This document shows, piece by piece, positions 7,382 through 16,278 of a DNA stretch of 16,477 bases. This DNA is from Alphaproteobacteria bacterium. GTDB lineage: Bacteria > Pseudomonadota > Alphaproteobacteria > UBA3830. Under the pieces are notes generated by a model, which was not told the DNA's origin, did no database searches, and worked only from the letters and a program-made list of their open reading frames with translations. The stretch's first letter is position 1; every line of letters starts with the position of its first letter. The stretch covers positions 1 to 16,477 of the forward strand of contig BNWE01000024.1 in assembly GCA_025998595.1 (NCBI GenBank), written 5' to 3'. The translations under genes were made by a program, and so were the position numbers.

Positions 7382-10258
7382 TCATGAAATTACGCAGAAA
7401 AGGGTTAATCTAGCCGAAAATCCTTTTCTACTGCCAATAATTTTATTGATTTCCAGATTCGCTTCTGTGAATTTTCCAATTTTCCCAATTATGGATATTT
7501 GGGACTCAAAGTTATCATTTGATATTCTATCTATTGCCTGAACTGGTTTTCCATCAAATGATGTCTCTATTTCTCCACCGAATCTTTTATTAAATCTTGT
7601 GCCTATGGTCGTTTTAAATTTATCGTCGCCGATTTGTAGGTTTAGACCGGGAAGCAGTGCCGTGCTACTCAGATTCTTGTGCCGTAGTTGCCGACATTTA
7701 AACTCGAAATCTTCCGTCAACGCATAGGAATAATATGCCGCTAGGTTTAGGTTCAATGTGATTTTTTCATGGAGAGGAACCTGGAGCAAGCCCTTTGCAG
7801 CGGCGGAAAATACATGACTTTTGACGCCACAGTTTTCTTTTCCATTGTAACCATGGGTACCAATAAAGCCGTAGGAACCTATTGCTTCGATGGAGCAATG
7901 ATTGTTGAACAATGCCGTTTTTATACCGGTGACAACACAATCGCTATTTGCTGTTCGCTTGCAATAAGCTAGATCCTCCCGAGAATATGCAACAAAAATC
8001 GTGGGAACAATTGAAAAATTATTTTTCATAGCAATCGCTTTCATGTCGCATCCCAATATAATCGAGTAACCGCTGATATCGATCTTCTTGTTCTGAATTG
8101 TGTCGATATTGCAGCTGTTAATGAAAGATTTCCCCCAAATTCTATGACCACGCCCAAACGTATTAGCGTAATATTCCGGGAAAGTTTCGTAGAGGGCGTC
8201 ATGAATGTTAACTAAATTCGACAGCATTGCGCAATGCAGTAATCTTATTGGCAAATAATCGCTGTTGATCGATTTTTCTGCCTCATCCGGTTTTTTTGTC
8301 TCCTCTGCAGGCATTGTGTTTGGTTTTTCCGTTGTTGGATTCCCGCCATCTGGTTTTTTTGTCTCCTCTGCAGGCATCTCGTTTGGTTTTTCCGTTGCCT
8401 GATTCCCGCCAACCGGTTTTTTTGCCTCCCCCGTTGCAGCTTCTTTCCTCAGTGTTACACATCCATTGCCTCCTTCGGCATAAAGTCGATATGTTCCGGA
8501 AGCTGCATCATAAGTTTGATCAGTAACAGTCAAATGTGGATATGGCTCTCCCGGACCTGTGAGTGTCAACAACTGGAATATGTATGCTTCTTCAGTTGGT
8601 TCACTTAGTAGTTTATATCTAGCTAGGATAATACCTTGACTGCCTTCGGCAATATCAACTCCCACGGCTTCTATACTATCGGCTTTACCACTCTGAGGGT
8701 CAAAATCCAAAAGCCACTCCATATTACCGCCACTTATAGAGCCATCTGGACGATAACCTATCTTTAGGCGACCATTGTCAGCACCGTGATCTTCTCCAGC
8801 TGGATAGTCTACTTCTTCTCCAACGACTCTGTCTTCAACGCAAACAATCTTCATAATTTTTCCGTCTCTCGTATCGAGTGTAGAACCGAAATATGTTGGA
8901 CCATGAAAAGTTGCACTCTCTACCCATTCACCAAATTCCAATGTTCCTCCATCAATTGTGAGGTTGTAAAAATCCGCATGATCAATATTATTGTGAATAG
9001 TTGCATCTTTTTCAACTGTCATTTTTTTTATCTTTCCTCCATTATTCAGTTCGCTTTTGTTTTCAAGGGATATTTTTCCTTTTTTAATGTGCATTGGGCT
9101 CAATCCTTGATCAGTATCTATGAGGATACTTTTCCCATTAGTAACACTAACGCTTCCTCCAAACATTTGTCCTTCGTTGTTCTCGTCTTTTCTGATGATC
9201 AAAGTGGCATTTGGCTCGATCTCTAACTCTCCGTAAAACTTAGAGCAGTCACTTTTGATGTAAATTGTTCCGGACTCGATATTAACTACAGCAGGAGAAA
9301 CACCTGCTTGATTGTAATTGGCATCAGTCTTTATTTGGCCATATACGGAGAACACCTTGTTATTAACATCTTCTGGAAGTATGAATGACAATGTAGAACC
9401 ATTATGCAAAGTAATCGTCGGTTTATTGTATTGATCTTTCGGGCCTCCACGCCAAATTAACTCGCTTCCTCCATACAGATTTATGTCTCCGCCAAACATG
9501 GAGCCCTCCGTAGCAACGTCAACAACGCCTTCCCTAATGTTAAACACGCCATTGTACCAACTATTTTCGCCGGTAATGTGTAGCCTTGCACCTCCTATTT
9601 TTTCTAGAATGACTGTATGGTCAACGGGATCAACTGCTCCGATATTTCCGCCCGAATACCCTTTTAGGCTGACAATGGAAGCCGGACATTCTTTATCTTC
9701 ATTGCAGTTAAGTATCATATTATATCCGCTTTCGAGAAAAAAAGCGGATGTTTTTGTATTTCTCTCATCTTTCAGAAAATCCTGTTCTTCCCCAGGTAAA
9801 GGAAGTATATAATTCCCAAAAACCCTAACTCCGAATTTTGGAGATGTATAAAATTTTTCTATTTTTGTTTCGTTTGTTAAATCGAAATAAGCCGCTCGTT
9901 TTCTTTCTTCCGAAGCCAACGCTGAAACGTCATAATCTTCTCTTAAAAAATTTCCAGCGATATTTTCTTCATCAAAAACAAAACCTCTACGAGAATGTAT
10001 TACTCCGTCGTTTTGTATGGTTCCGAATCCCGAAAACAGACCATAGTTAAAGATCCGCCCATTTTCGCCCAATGACAGCAGTGCATTAACAATAAAATGT
10101 CCGCGATTTTCTGTGGTTCCACCGCCGATCAGCATATCATAATCGATTATGACTTCCGCGGTTTCTTGAACACATAGATTAATATCCATGCAGTGCGGTC
10201 GAGTAATGCACACACATACCCCAACCAAAAACAAAAACTTTTTAACAAAAACAAACAA
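7382..10258 (-). CDS. Autotransporter-like outer-membrane protein
   Basis: A 958-residue protein, predicted surface-exposed. The N-terminus (FVKKFLFLVGVCVCI) is a hydrophobic signal peptide. Residues about 30-600 are a Gly/Asn-rich passenger with GGxxxNxGxI-like beta-helix texture. Residues about 609-656 are a Pro/Lys/Glu linker with 21-residue repeats (KKPDGGNPTTEKPN). Residues about 680-958 alternate in a beta-barrel pattern (IWGKSFI, ISGYSIILGCDMKA, LNLNLAAYYSYAL, GFSARLTLF), as in type Va autotransporter translocators, though no exact family is recognised. The start is TTG, with GGAAGA seven bases upstream; no in-frame ATG or GTG lies between it and an upstream TAG. It is divergent from the propeller gene at 10441, sharing a 182-bp intergenic region. 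Partial copies of its 5' end occur at 12417-12944 and 16279-16355. Confidence 0.8.
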   Translation of the reverse strand: MFVFVKKFLFLVGVCVCITRPHCMDINLCVQETAEVIIDYDMLIGGGTTENRGHFIVNALLSLGENGRIFNYGLFSGFGTIQNDGVIHSRRGFVFDEENIAGNFLREDYDVSALASEERKRAAYFDLTNETKIEKFYTSPKFGVRVFGNYILPLPGEEQDFLKDERNTKTSAFFLESGYNMILNCNEDKECPASIVSLKGYSGGNIGAVDPVDHTVILEKIGGARLHITGENSWYNGVFNIREGVVDVATEGSMFGGDINLYGGSELIWRGGPKDQYNKPTITLHNGSTLSFILPEDVNNKVFSVYGQIKTDANYNQAGVSPAVVNIESGTIYIKSDCSKFYGELEIEPNATLIIRKDENNEGQMFGGSVSVTNGKSILIDTDQGLSPMHIKKGKISLENKSELNNGGKIKKMTVEKDATIHNNIDHADFYNLTIDGGTLEFGEWVESATFHGPTYFGSTLDTRDGKIMKIVCVEDRVVGEEVDYPAGEDHGADNGRLKIGYRPDGSISGGNMEWLLDFDPQSGKADSIEAVGVDIAEGSQGIILARYKLLSEPTEEAYIFQLLTLTGPGEPYPHLTVTDQTYDAASGTYRLYAEGGNGCVTLRKEAATGEAKKPVGGNQATEKPNEMPAEETKKPDGGNPTTEKPNTMPAEETKKPDEAEKSINSDYLPIRLLHCAMLSNLVNIHDALYETFPEYYANTFGRGHRIWGKSFINSCNIDTIQNKKIDISGYSIILGCDMKAIAMKNNFSIVPTIFVAYSREDLAYCKRTANSDCVVTGIKTALFNNHCSIEAIGSYGFIGTHGYNGKENCGVKSHVFSAAAKGLLQVPLHEKITLNLNLAAYYSYALTEDFEFKCRQLRHKNLSSTALLPGLNLQIGDDKFKTTIGTRFNKRFGGEIETSFDGKPVQAIDRISNDNFESQISIIGKIGKFTEANLEINKIIGSRKGFSARLTLFCVIS
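8289..8430. repeat. 63-bp tandem repeat encoding the autotransporter linker
   Basis: Two full copies (8289-8351 and 8352-8414) and a partial third encode 21-residue units containing KKPxGGN, TEKPN and MPAEE on the minus strand. The unit is a multiple of three, so gain or loss of copies would keep the frame. The Pro-rich unit separates the passenger from the barrel. Confidence 0.85.
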
Positions 10259-10440
10259 GAGTTTTCTTCCACAACATACTACGCAAGCATTCTAAATTGT
10301 ATTTGTTAATTCCTTATTTCTTTTCACAACACACCTCATGAAAATAATTTAAAATATATTTTTATTGTTTTGTTATATTTTAACTATTTTTTTACCATTC
10401 TTAATTTATAATAATATTTTTAATATAGGGAGGAAATATC
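10259..10440. promoter_or_regulatory. Divergent intergenic region between autotransporter and propeller gene
   Basis: A 182-bp, very AT-rich spacer serving both genes. On the plus strand a TATAAT hexamer lies at 10407-10412, without a good -35 at standard spacing, and a strong ribosome-binding site (AGGGAGGA, 10427-10434) stands seven bases before ATG. On the minus strand the autotransporter has GGAAGA before its TTG. Almost the same sequence recurs at 12940-13121, with two differences noticed: one G/A change and one extra T in a T run. That conservation suggests both promoters, or selection on the region, lie here. Confidence 0.6.
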
Positions 10441-12321
10441 ATGAAAGATGATATTGTAAATTTGTACATGCACAGAAACCGCGTATTCACTTGTGCAATA
10501 CTAGCGACAATTTTGGTGGTATCGGGGGCAATGGCGACGGAGCTTCCAATTGACGTCAAAGCTGGTTCAGCAATTGGTATTGAAGGAGAAAGAATCGTTG
10601 AGATTAAAGCGCCGATAACTTTGAGCGGAGGATGGATCTACGGATTTCCGAAAGGCACCGGTACAGTAACTGACGTATCGGCCAAGGTTCTCGATGGAGA
10701 AAATTGGGTTCCAGAAAAGGCGCCCAATAACAGCAGTGCTAATCCTATTGAGAAAGGGCGTCCATGGTTGAAAGTTGGCGAAGGCGGAAGCATTATTTCA
10801 TCAACGCGCCTCGACCTTGATTCAAATGGACCTTCAGCCCAAGATAAAAGCAAATACTGCCCGACTCTTTCCAAAAAGTGGACAGTGGGTTCGAGTAACG
10901 GCGGAATCAATAAATACGTTTATATTGATGAGGATACTCGAAATAAGATTAATGCCGATGCCCAATGCGCCACGGGTGCTACGCCGGAGTTCGAGCTTAG
11001 TGATTCCAATACATTACTGTCATTAGCTGGTACGCCACAAGGCGCCTCAGAAAACAACTGGATTGCAGATGATGGAAATGTATATATCACCCGAGGAATC
11101 TCAGATACAGATGATAGTGTTACTTCCTGTTGTCATGTTAATGATGGTGGTATTTCAGCACTTCACGTTGTAGCGCCATTTGCAAACATCTCAAAAACAG
11201 TAGGAGGAGGCTACACAAATCTCGTCCTTAATGGTGACTGGAGTGGATATAAAAAAGGAAGATTCACTTCCGTCGCTTCCACAAGCATGGGCTCCGGTTC
11301 TATCGGCACTGTTCAGCTTCAAAGCAATAAATCCTTACCACAGTCGGACATAGTCATTGGAGATAAGACTTGCCTTTCTCTAGAGGCTACTGATGGCGAT
11401 TTTACCTATGGTGATAATATCCGCAAAAAGGTTATGACCATTATATCGGGAGGATCAATTATAGGACCGAAGAAACTCACACTCACGGGAGGCAATCGTA
11501 TCATTTTTGGCAGTAATGCTTTTTCTCCTAAGGCTATTACGGGCTGGACAGTAATGAAAGCCACTGGCCCCGGTTCTCTTTATGCCATAAAAAACTATGG
11601 TTGGTATGGGCTTTCCTACGGCAACAACAAATGGATGGCGCTGAATTTCCATGGCTCCGTGGCCACAAGTACCAACGGAGCCAGCTGGACACCAGCTGCT
11701 TCTTTAGATAGCATATACGATCATGACTGGTATGGACTTTCCTATGGAAACAACAAGTGGATGGCACTGAACTCCCATGGCTCCGTGGCCACCAGTACCG
11801 ACGGAATCAAATGGACATCAGTAGATTCTTTAGGTGAAATAACCATCAATGGTTGGTATGGACTTTCCTACGGAAACGACAAGTGGATGGCGCTGAACTC
11901 CCATGGCTCCGTGGCCACCAGTACCGACGGAACCAGCTGGGAAAAAGCTGATTCTTTAGATAGCATACACGATTATGAGTGGCGTGGACTTTCCTACGGC
12001 AACGACCAGTGGATGGCTGTGAACTTATATGGCTACACGGCCACCAGTAACAGCGGAACCAACTGGACATCAGCAGGTTTTTTGGGTAGCATGAGCGACG
12101 TATGGACTGGAGTTTCCTACAGCGGTGACCAGTGGATGGCATTAAATCAGTTTGGCGAAATGGCCACCAGTACTAATGACGGAATTAGCTGGACACAAAT
12201 AGCTTCTCTTCCAGCTACGGGGTGGGCTACATTTTATGGTAGATGGAGAGGGCTGTCTTACGGCAACGGCCTATGGAGAGCAGTGGACGATAGGGGCTAC
12301 GTGGCCTATGGAGAGCAGTGA
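10441..12321 (+). CDS. Secreted protein with six-repeat propeller-like C-terminus (unit A)
   Basis: A 626-residue protein. A signal peptide occupies about 1-32, with hydrophobic core AILATILVVSG and likely cleavage after GAMA. Residues 33-370 are Gly/Ser/Thr-rich and beta-rich, of no family I recognise. From about 385 to 626 there are six repeats of about 40-46 residues, each with WxGLSYGNxxWMALN, then GxVATSTDGxxW. The STDG.xW piece resembles the BNR/Asp-box or YCF48-type beta-propeller blade. The segment before repeat 1 (TGWTVMKATGPGSLYAI) resembles the closing strand missing from the last repeat, so a closed six-bladed ring is plausible. Location is predicted periplasmic or surface. The last repeat is altered by a 35-bp duplication near 12271-12340. 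It has a near-identical paralogue in unit B and is the only copy with an uninterrupted frame. Confidence 0.85.
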   Translation: MKDDIVNLYMHRNRVFTCAILATILVVSGAMATELPIDVKAGSAIGIEGERIVEIKAPITLSGGWIYGFPKGTGTVTDVSAKVLDGENWVPEKAPNNSSANPIEKGRPWLKVGEGGSIISSTRLDLDSNGPSAQDKSKYCPTLSKKWTVGSSNGGINKYVYIDEDTRNKINADAQCATGATPEFELSDSNTLLSLAGTPQGASENNWIADDGNVYITRGISDTDDSVTSCCHVNDGGISALHVVAPFANISKTVGGGYTNLVLNGDWSGYKKGRFTSVASTSMGSGSIGTVQLQSNKSLPQSDIVIGDKTCLSLEATDGDFTYGDNIRKKVMTIISGGSIIGPKKLTLTGGNRIIFGSNAFSPKAITGWTVMKATGPGSLYAIKNYGWYGLSYGNNKWMALNFHGSVATSTNGASWTPAASLDSIYDHDWYGLSYGNNKWMALNSHGSVATSTDGIKWTSVDSLGEITINGWYGLSYGNDKWMALNSHGSVATSTDGTSWEKADSLDSIHDYEWRGLSYGNDQWMAVNLYGYTATSNSGTNWTSAGFLGSMSDVWTGVSYSGDQWMALNQFGEMATSTNDGISWTQIASLPATGWATFYGRWRGLSYGNGLWRAVDDRGYVAYGEQ

Positions 12322-12364
12322 GCGACAATATGGCTACACGTGTAACATAGTTACCAACGATTGA
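12271..12364 (+). repeat. Imperfect 35-bp tandem duplication and ancestral gene end
   Basis: CTATGGAGAGCAGTG occurs at 12271-12285 and again at 12306-12320, and the following bases are partly similar (GGCTAC, CGTG). The 35-bp period is not a multiple of three, and the second copy supplies the TGA that ends the unit A gene. Just beyond, 12326-12364 reads QYGYTCNIVTND and stop, matching the C-terminus LYGKVATLTND of the unit B gene. The original end is therefore retained as untranslated DNA. Confidence 0.55.
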
Positions 12365-12416
12365 GCATTAGCAGAGCTTCTTAGATACGTGGTCTTCTGG
12401 AGGACTTGAATGGGCG

Positions 12417-12944
12417 GTATATAATTTCCAAAAACCCTAGCTCCGAATTTTGGAGATGTATAAAAATTTTCTATTTTTGTTTCGTTTGTTAAATCGAAAT
12501 AAGCCGCTCGTTTTCTTTCTTCCGAAGCCAACGCTGAAACGTCATAGTCTTCTCTTAAAAAATTTCCAGCGATATTTTCTTCATCAAAAACAAAACCTCT
12601 ACGAGAATAACCATGTTCACATTTAATTTTTTGCGTCTCGCAGCCTTTAAAATTCCAGTGTCAAAAAGTGGCAAAACCTAATTGATGAACATGGTTAATG
12701 TATTACTCCGTCGTTTTGTATGGTTCCGAATCCCGAAAACAGACCATAGTTAAAGATCCGCCCAATGACAGCAGTGCATTAACAATAAAATGTCCGCGAT
12801 TTCCTGTGCTTCCACCGCCGATCAGCATATCATAATAGATTATGACTTCCGATGTTTCTTGAACACATATCCATGCAGTGCGGTAATGCACACACACACC
12901 GCAACCAAAAACAGAAACTTTTTAGCAAAAACGAACAAGAGTTT
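12417..12944 (-). pseudogene. 5' fragment of a decayed autotransporter gene (unit B)
   Basis: The sequence follows the first 150 or so codons of the autotransporter (9804-10258) closely but is broken. An 88-bp insertion lies at 12609-12696. There are deletions relative to the intact gene: 10 bp near 12762, 8 bp near 12868 and 5 bp near 12884. These shift the reading frame. The TTG start and GGAAGA ribosome-binding site survive, but the first frame stops early. The passenger beyond about codon 150, the linker and the barrel are absent, because the homology ends where unit A's propeller-gene tail begins. Recognisable pieces include CVQETSEVIIYYDMLIGGG and GNRGHFIVNALLSLG. Confidence 0.85.
12609..12696. 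mobile_element. 88-bp MITE-like insertion with 11-bp inverted repeats
   Basis: The ends AACCATGTTCA (12609-12619) and TGAACATGGTT (12686-12696) are perfect inverted repeats. AAT flanks both sides (12606-12608 and 12697-12699), consistent with a 3-bp target duplication. The homologous site in unit A reads uninterrupted GAGAATGTATT, which defines the insertion exactly. There is no coding capacity. The partner transposase is not in the window; the TIR does not match the IS630 or IS4-type ends seen here. Confidence 0.8.
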
Positions 12945-13121
12945 TCTTCCACAACATACTACGCAAACATTCTAAATTGTATTTGTTAATTCCTTATTTC
13001 TTTTCACAACACACCTCATGAAAATAATTTAAAATATATTTTTATTGTTTTTGTTATATTTTAACTATTTTTTTACCATTCTTAATTTATAATAATATTT
13101 TTAATATAGGGAGGAAATATC
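12945..13121. promoter_or_regulatory. Second copy of the divergent intergenic region (unit B)
   Basis: Nearly the same as the region before the unit A propeller gene, including TATAAT and the AGGGAGGA ribosome-binding site seven bases before ATG 13122. Only one substitution (G to A) and one added T were noticed over about 180 bp. Its leftward gene is a pseudogene, so only the rightward promoter could still matter. Confidence 0.6.
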
Positions 13122-14757
13122 ATGAAAGATGATATTGTAAATTTGTACATGCACAGAAACTGCGTATTCACTTGTGCAATACTAGCGACAATTTTGGTGG
13201 TATCGGGAGCAATGGCATTGGAGATTCCAATTAACGTCAAAGCTGGTTCAGCAATTGGTATTGAAGGAGAAAGAATTGTTGAGATTAAAGCGCCGATAAA
13301 ATTGGACGGAGGATGGATCTACGGATTTCCGAAAGGCACCGATATAGTAACTGACGTATCGGCCAAGGTTCTCGATGGGGAACCTTGGGTTCCAGAAAAG
13401 GCGCCAAATGACAGCAGTGCTAATCCTACTGAGCAAGGGCGTCCCTGGTTGAAAGTTGGCGAAGGCGGAAGCATTATTTCATCAACGCGCCTCGACCTTG
13501 ATTCAAATGGACCTTCAGCCCAAGATAAAAGCAAATACAGAGCGACTCTTTCCAAAAAGTGGACAGTGGCGAGTAACGGCGGAATCAATAAATACGTTTA
13601 TATTGATGAGGATACTCGAAATAAGATTAATGCCGATGCCAAATGCGCCACGGGGGCTACGCCGGAGTTTGAGCTTAGTGATTCCAATACATTGCTGTCA
13701 TTAGCTGGTACGCCACAAGGCGCCTCAGAGAACAACTGGATTGTCGGTGGTGGAAATGTATACATCACACGAGGAACCTCCGATACAAATGATGCTATTA
13801 CTTCCCGTTGTCATGTTAATGATGGTGGTGCTTCAGCACTTCACGTTGTCGCGCCGTTTGCAAACATCTCAAGAATAGTTGGAGGAGGCTACAAAGATCT
13901 CATCCTCAGAGGTGATTGGAGCGGGTATACAAACGGAAGATTCATCTCCGTCGCTTCCACCAGTATGGACTCCAATTATACTGGTACCGTTAAGCTTAAA
14001 AGCAGCAAATCCTTGCCACAGTCGGACATTGTCATTGGAGATAAGACTGGCCTTGCGCTGGAAGGTACCCATGCTGATTATACCTACGGTGACAGCAGTA
14101 ATGTCAGTGGAAAAGTTATGACCATTGTGCCAGGAGGATCAATTCGAGGATCGAAGCAACTCACACTTACGGGCAATAATCGTATTATCTTTGGTAGTCA
14201 TGCTTTCGGTAGTGAAATCAACTGGACACCTAAGACTGGATGGACAGTAATAAACGCAGTTGACTCCCCCAATTCTCTTTATGCCATAAAAAGCTATGGT
14301 TGGTATGGGTTTTACTACCTCAACAACCGGTGGATGGCGCTGAGCGGCTCTGGCAACATGGCCACCAGTACCGACGGAAGCAGCTGGACATTGGCAGCTT
14401 CTCTAGAGAGCATACCAGGATATAACTGGTGTGAACTTTCCTACGGCAACAACCAATGGATGGCGCTAAACGACTCTGGCAAAGTGGCTACCAGTACCGA
14501 CGGAAGCAGCTGGACATTGGCAGCTTCTCTAGAGAGCATACCAGGATATAACTGGTATGGACTTTACTATGGCAACAACAAGTGGATGGCATTGCAGAAG
14601 GAGGGCGATGTGGCCACTAGTACCAATGACGGAATTAGCTGGACATCAGTAGGTTCTTTAACTTTAGAGAGTGTACAAGGAGAAGATTACTGGTGTAGAC
14701 TTGCCTACGGCAACAACAAGTGGATGGCGCTGAACAAGTTGGGCGATGTGGCCACTA

Positions 14758-15958
14758 GTACACAGTCAATTGGATAATTTTGGATAAAGTCTTTTAAGTT
14801 TTATTCTCGCATTAGATGAAGTGAATTGCCAATTGATGGAAGAGGCGCTGGAATTTCTGAGAGTAACCCAATCGGCGACACACTTGCGCATGGTCTCAAT
14901 GTCCGCGATACGTTCTGGTAGTCCGTGTCTATTCAAGACACTGAACTCAATCTCCGCCATGTTGAGCCAACTGCCATGTTTCGGAGTATAATGAATCTCC
15001 AGGCGATCCCAGATTCGTTTTGCCTCAGCCGGAGGAAACGTCTTGTAGAGCGAAGCTGGAATATGTATGTTCAGGTTATCCATGACCAATACAATCTTCT
15101 CGGCGTCTGGAAAATCCTCATCTACGAGGCGTTTGATCTGCTGTGCCCAATCCACTGCTTTTCGGTGTTCGGTTACGTCTGTCCTTCGCCATCCCAAAAG
15201 CGGCGCTGTAAACATAAATAATTCACATGTCCCATTGCGCTCATATTCCGTGTCATAGCGCTCCGGTTTTCCTGGTTCTATCGCAATTGGGATCCGTTTC
15301 TCTCCGATGAGCTGTTTCGGACACTCATCCATGCATACAACCGGACGTTTCTCATCCTTCGGACGCTCGTATACGTCGAGTACGTCATCCATATGTGCTG
15401 CAAAATCAGCGTTTCCCTTTGGCGGAATGCAGTATTCTAGTCGTTGCCAAGGCCTAAGTTCGTTTTTTTTAAAGTCTGACGCACTGTCTCGTGTGATATG
15501 CTCTTCAAATCTTCAAGATCCGCAACGAGCCTATCTCGAAGAAGACGAAGCGTCCAACGCGCTCTACCCTCTGGCTTTTCAGAGCAAACCAAGGCCACCA
15601 GATGCGCTTCCGCTCGACCGTCCAGCAACCTCTCTCTGCTCCGCTTGGGCTTGCCGTTCAACGTCGTCTCGAACCATTCTTCCACAAAGCGTTTGCGTAA
15701 TAATTCAATCCCTTGCGTCGTTAAACCTGTCGACTCCGATATCTCCTTGTCCTTCCAGCCGTTGTGGGCGTGAAGCAACGCCTGCGCACGATTCCTTTTC
15801 TGCGCACCATGCTTGCCTTTGCTCAAGATACTTTCTAACAAGGCTATTTCTTCTGCGGTTAATGTTACTCTGTATAATTTCCTCATGTTTGCTATCCTCT
15901 TGTCCTAAAACAAAAGTATAGCATCTCCTCATCCAGAAGCATACGCTTGACTGTGTAC
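14758..15958. mobile_element. Intact IS630-family insertion sequence
   Basis: A 1201-bp element with perfect 12-bp terminal inverted repeats, GTACACAGTCAA at the left and TTGACTGTGTAC at the right. It is flanked by TA on both sides (14756-14757 and 15959-15960), the signature TA target of the IS630/Tc1-mariner group. The empty site ACTAGTACCAATGACGG is seen in sister repeats at about 14615 and 16088. Intact ends, intact catalytic residues and a clean target duplication suggest a recent insertion. Confidence 0.95.
14766..15886 (-). CDS. IS630-family transposase, two frames joined by -1 frameshifting
   Basis: The upstream frame (15886-15437, 149 codons) carries the helix-turn-helix region (KDKEISESTGLTTQGIELLRKRF). 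The downstream frame carries the DDE domain, with the first D in VVCMDECPKQL, the second in IVLVMDNLNIH and E in MAEIEFSVLNRHG. A run of eight A (minus strand; 15463-15470) following ACTTT lies at the junction. A -1 slip there gives QTLKKNELRPWQRLEY and a continuous 373-residue protein, near the family's usual size. Frameshifting on an A-rich slippery site is known for several IS families; here it is inferred. A plain one-base mutation is the alternative. The stop lies inside the left terminal repeat region. Confidence 0.9.
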
Positions 15959-16278
15959 TAGTACCAATGACGGAATTAGCTGGACATCAGTAGGTTCTTT
16001 AGAGAGCATAAGAAGAGACAACTGGCGTGGACTTGCCTACGGCAACAACAAGTGGATGGCATTAAACCAGTACGGCAATATGGCCACTAGTACCAATGAC
16101 GGAATTAGTTGGACAAAAGCGACTGCTATTCCTAATGGAAGTCATTGGGGTGGACTTGCCTACAGCGACAACAAGTGGATGGCGCTGCATCTGTATGGCA
16201 AAGTAGCCACTCTTACCAACGACTGAGCATTAGCAGAGCTTCTTAGATACGTGGTCTTCTGGGGGACTTGAATGGGCG

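Larger units (their letters stand above)
13122..16226 (+). pseudogene. Propeller-like secreted protein paralogue, split by IS630 (unit B)
   Basis: The frame starts like the unit A gene (MKDDIVNLYMHRN, signal peptide ending GAMA) and is interrupted at 14757 by the IS630-family element. As it stands translation runs into the IS and stops at 14777 after 551 residues. Joining 13122-14757 to 15961-16226 restores one frame of 633 codons, ending VATLTND and TGA at 16224-16226. That is close to the 626 residues of unit A. The restored protein has six C-terminal repeats (WxxLxYGNNKWMAL, GxVATSTNDGISW), with the insertion inside the GDVATST segment of repeat 4. The N-terminal halves of the paralogues are highly alike, while repeats differ more. 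The truncated product keeps the signal peptide and three and a half repeats. Confidence 0.9.

Noticed and set aside
7309..7413. Small plus-strand frame of 34 codons (MAIIVRDVIMEEVDA...)
   Set aside because: It starts within the permease relic, overlaps the 3' end of the autotransporter gene, and has no ribosome-binding site or known homologue.
8289..8430. Regular repeats considered as a CRISPR array
   Set aside because: The 63-bp units are contiguous, in frame and encode a Pro-rich linker; there are no alternating unique spacers.
12703..12897. A 64-codon frame in unit B as a separate small gene
   Set aside because: It is a frameshifted piece of the autotransporter N-terminus, with matching sequence in unit A.
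15307..15921. A 204-codon plus-strand frame within the IS630 element
   Set aside because: It is opposite the transposase, which has clear helix-turn-helix and DDE motifs; composition is typical of an antisense shadow.
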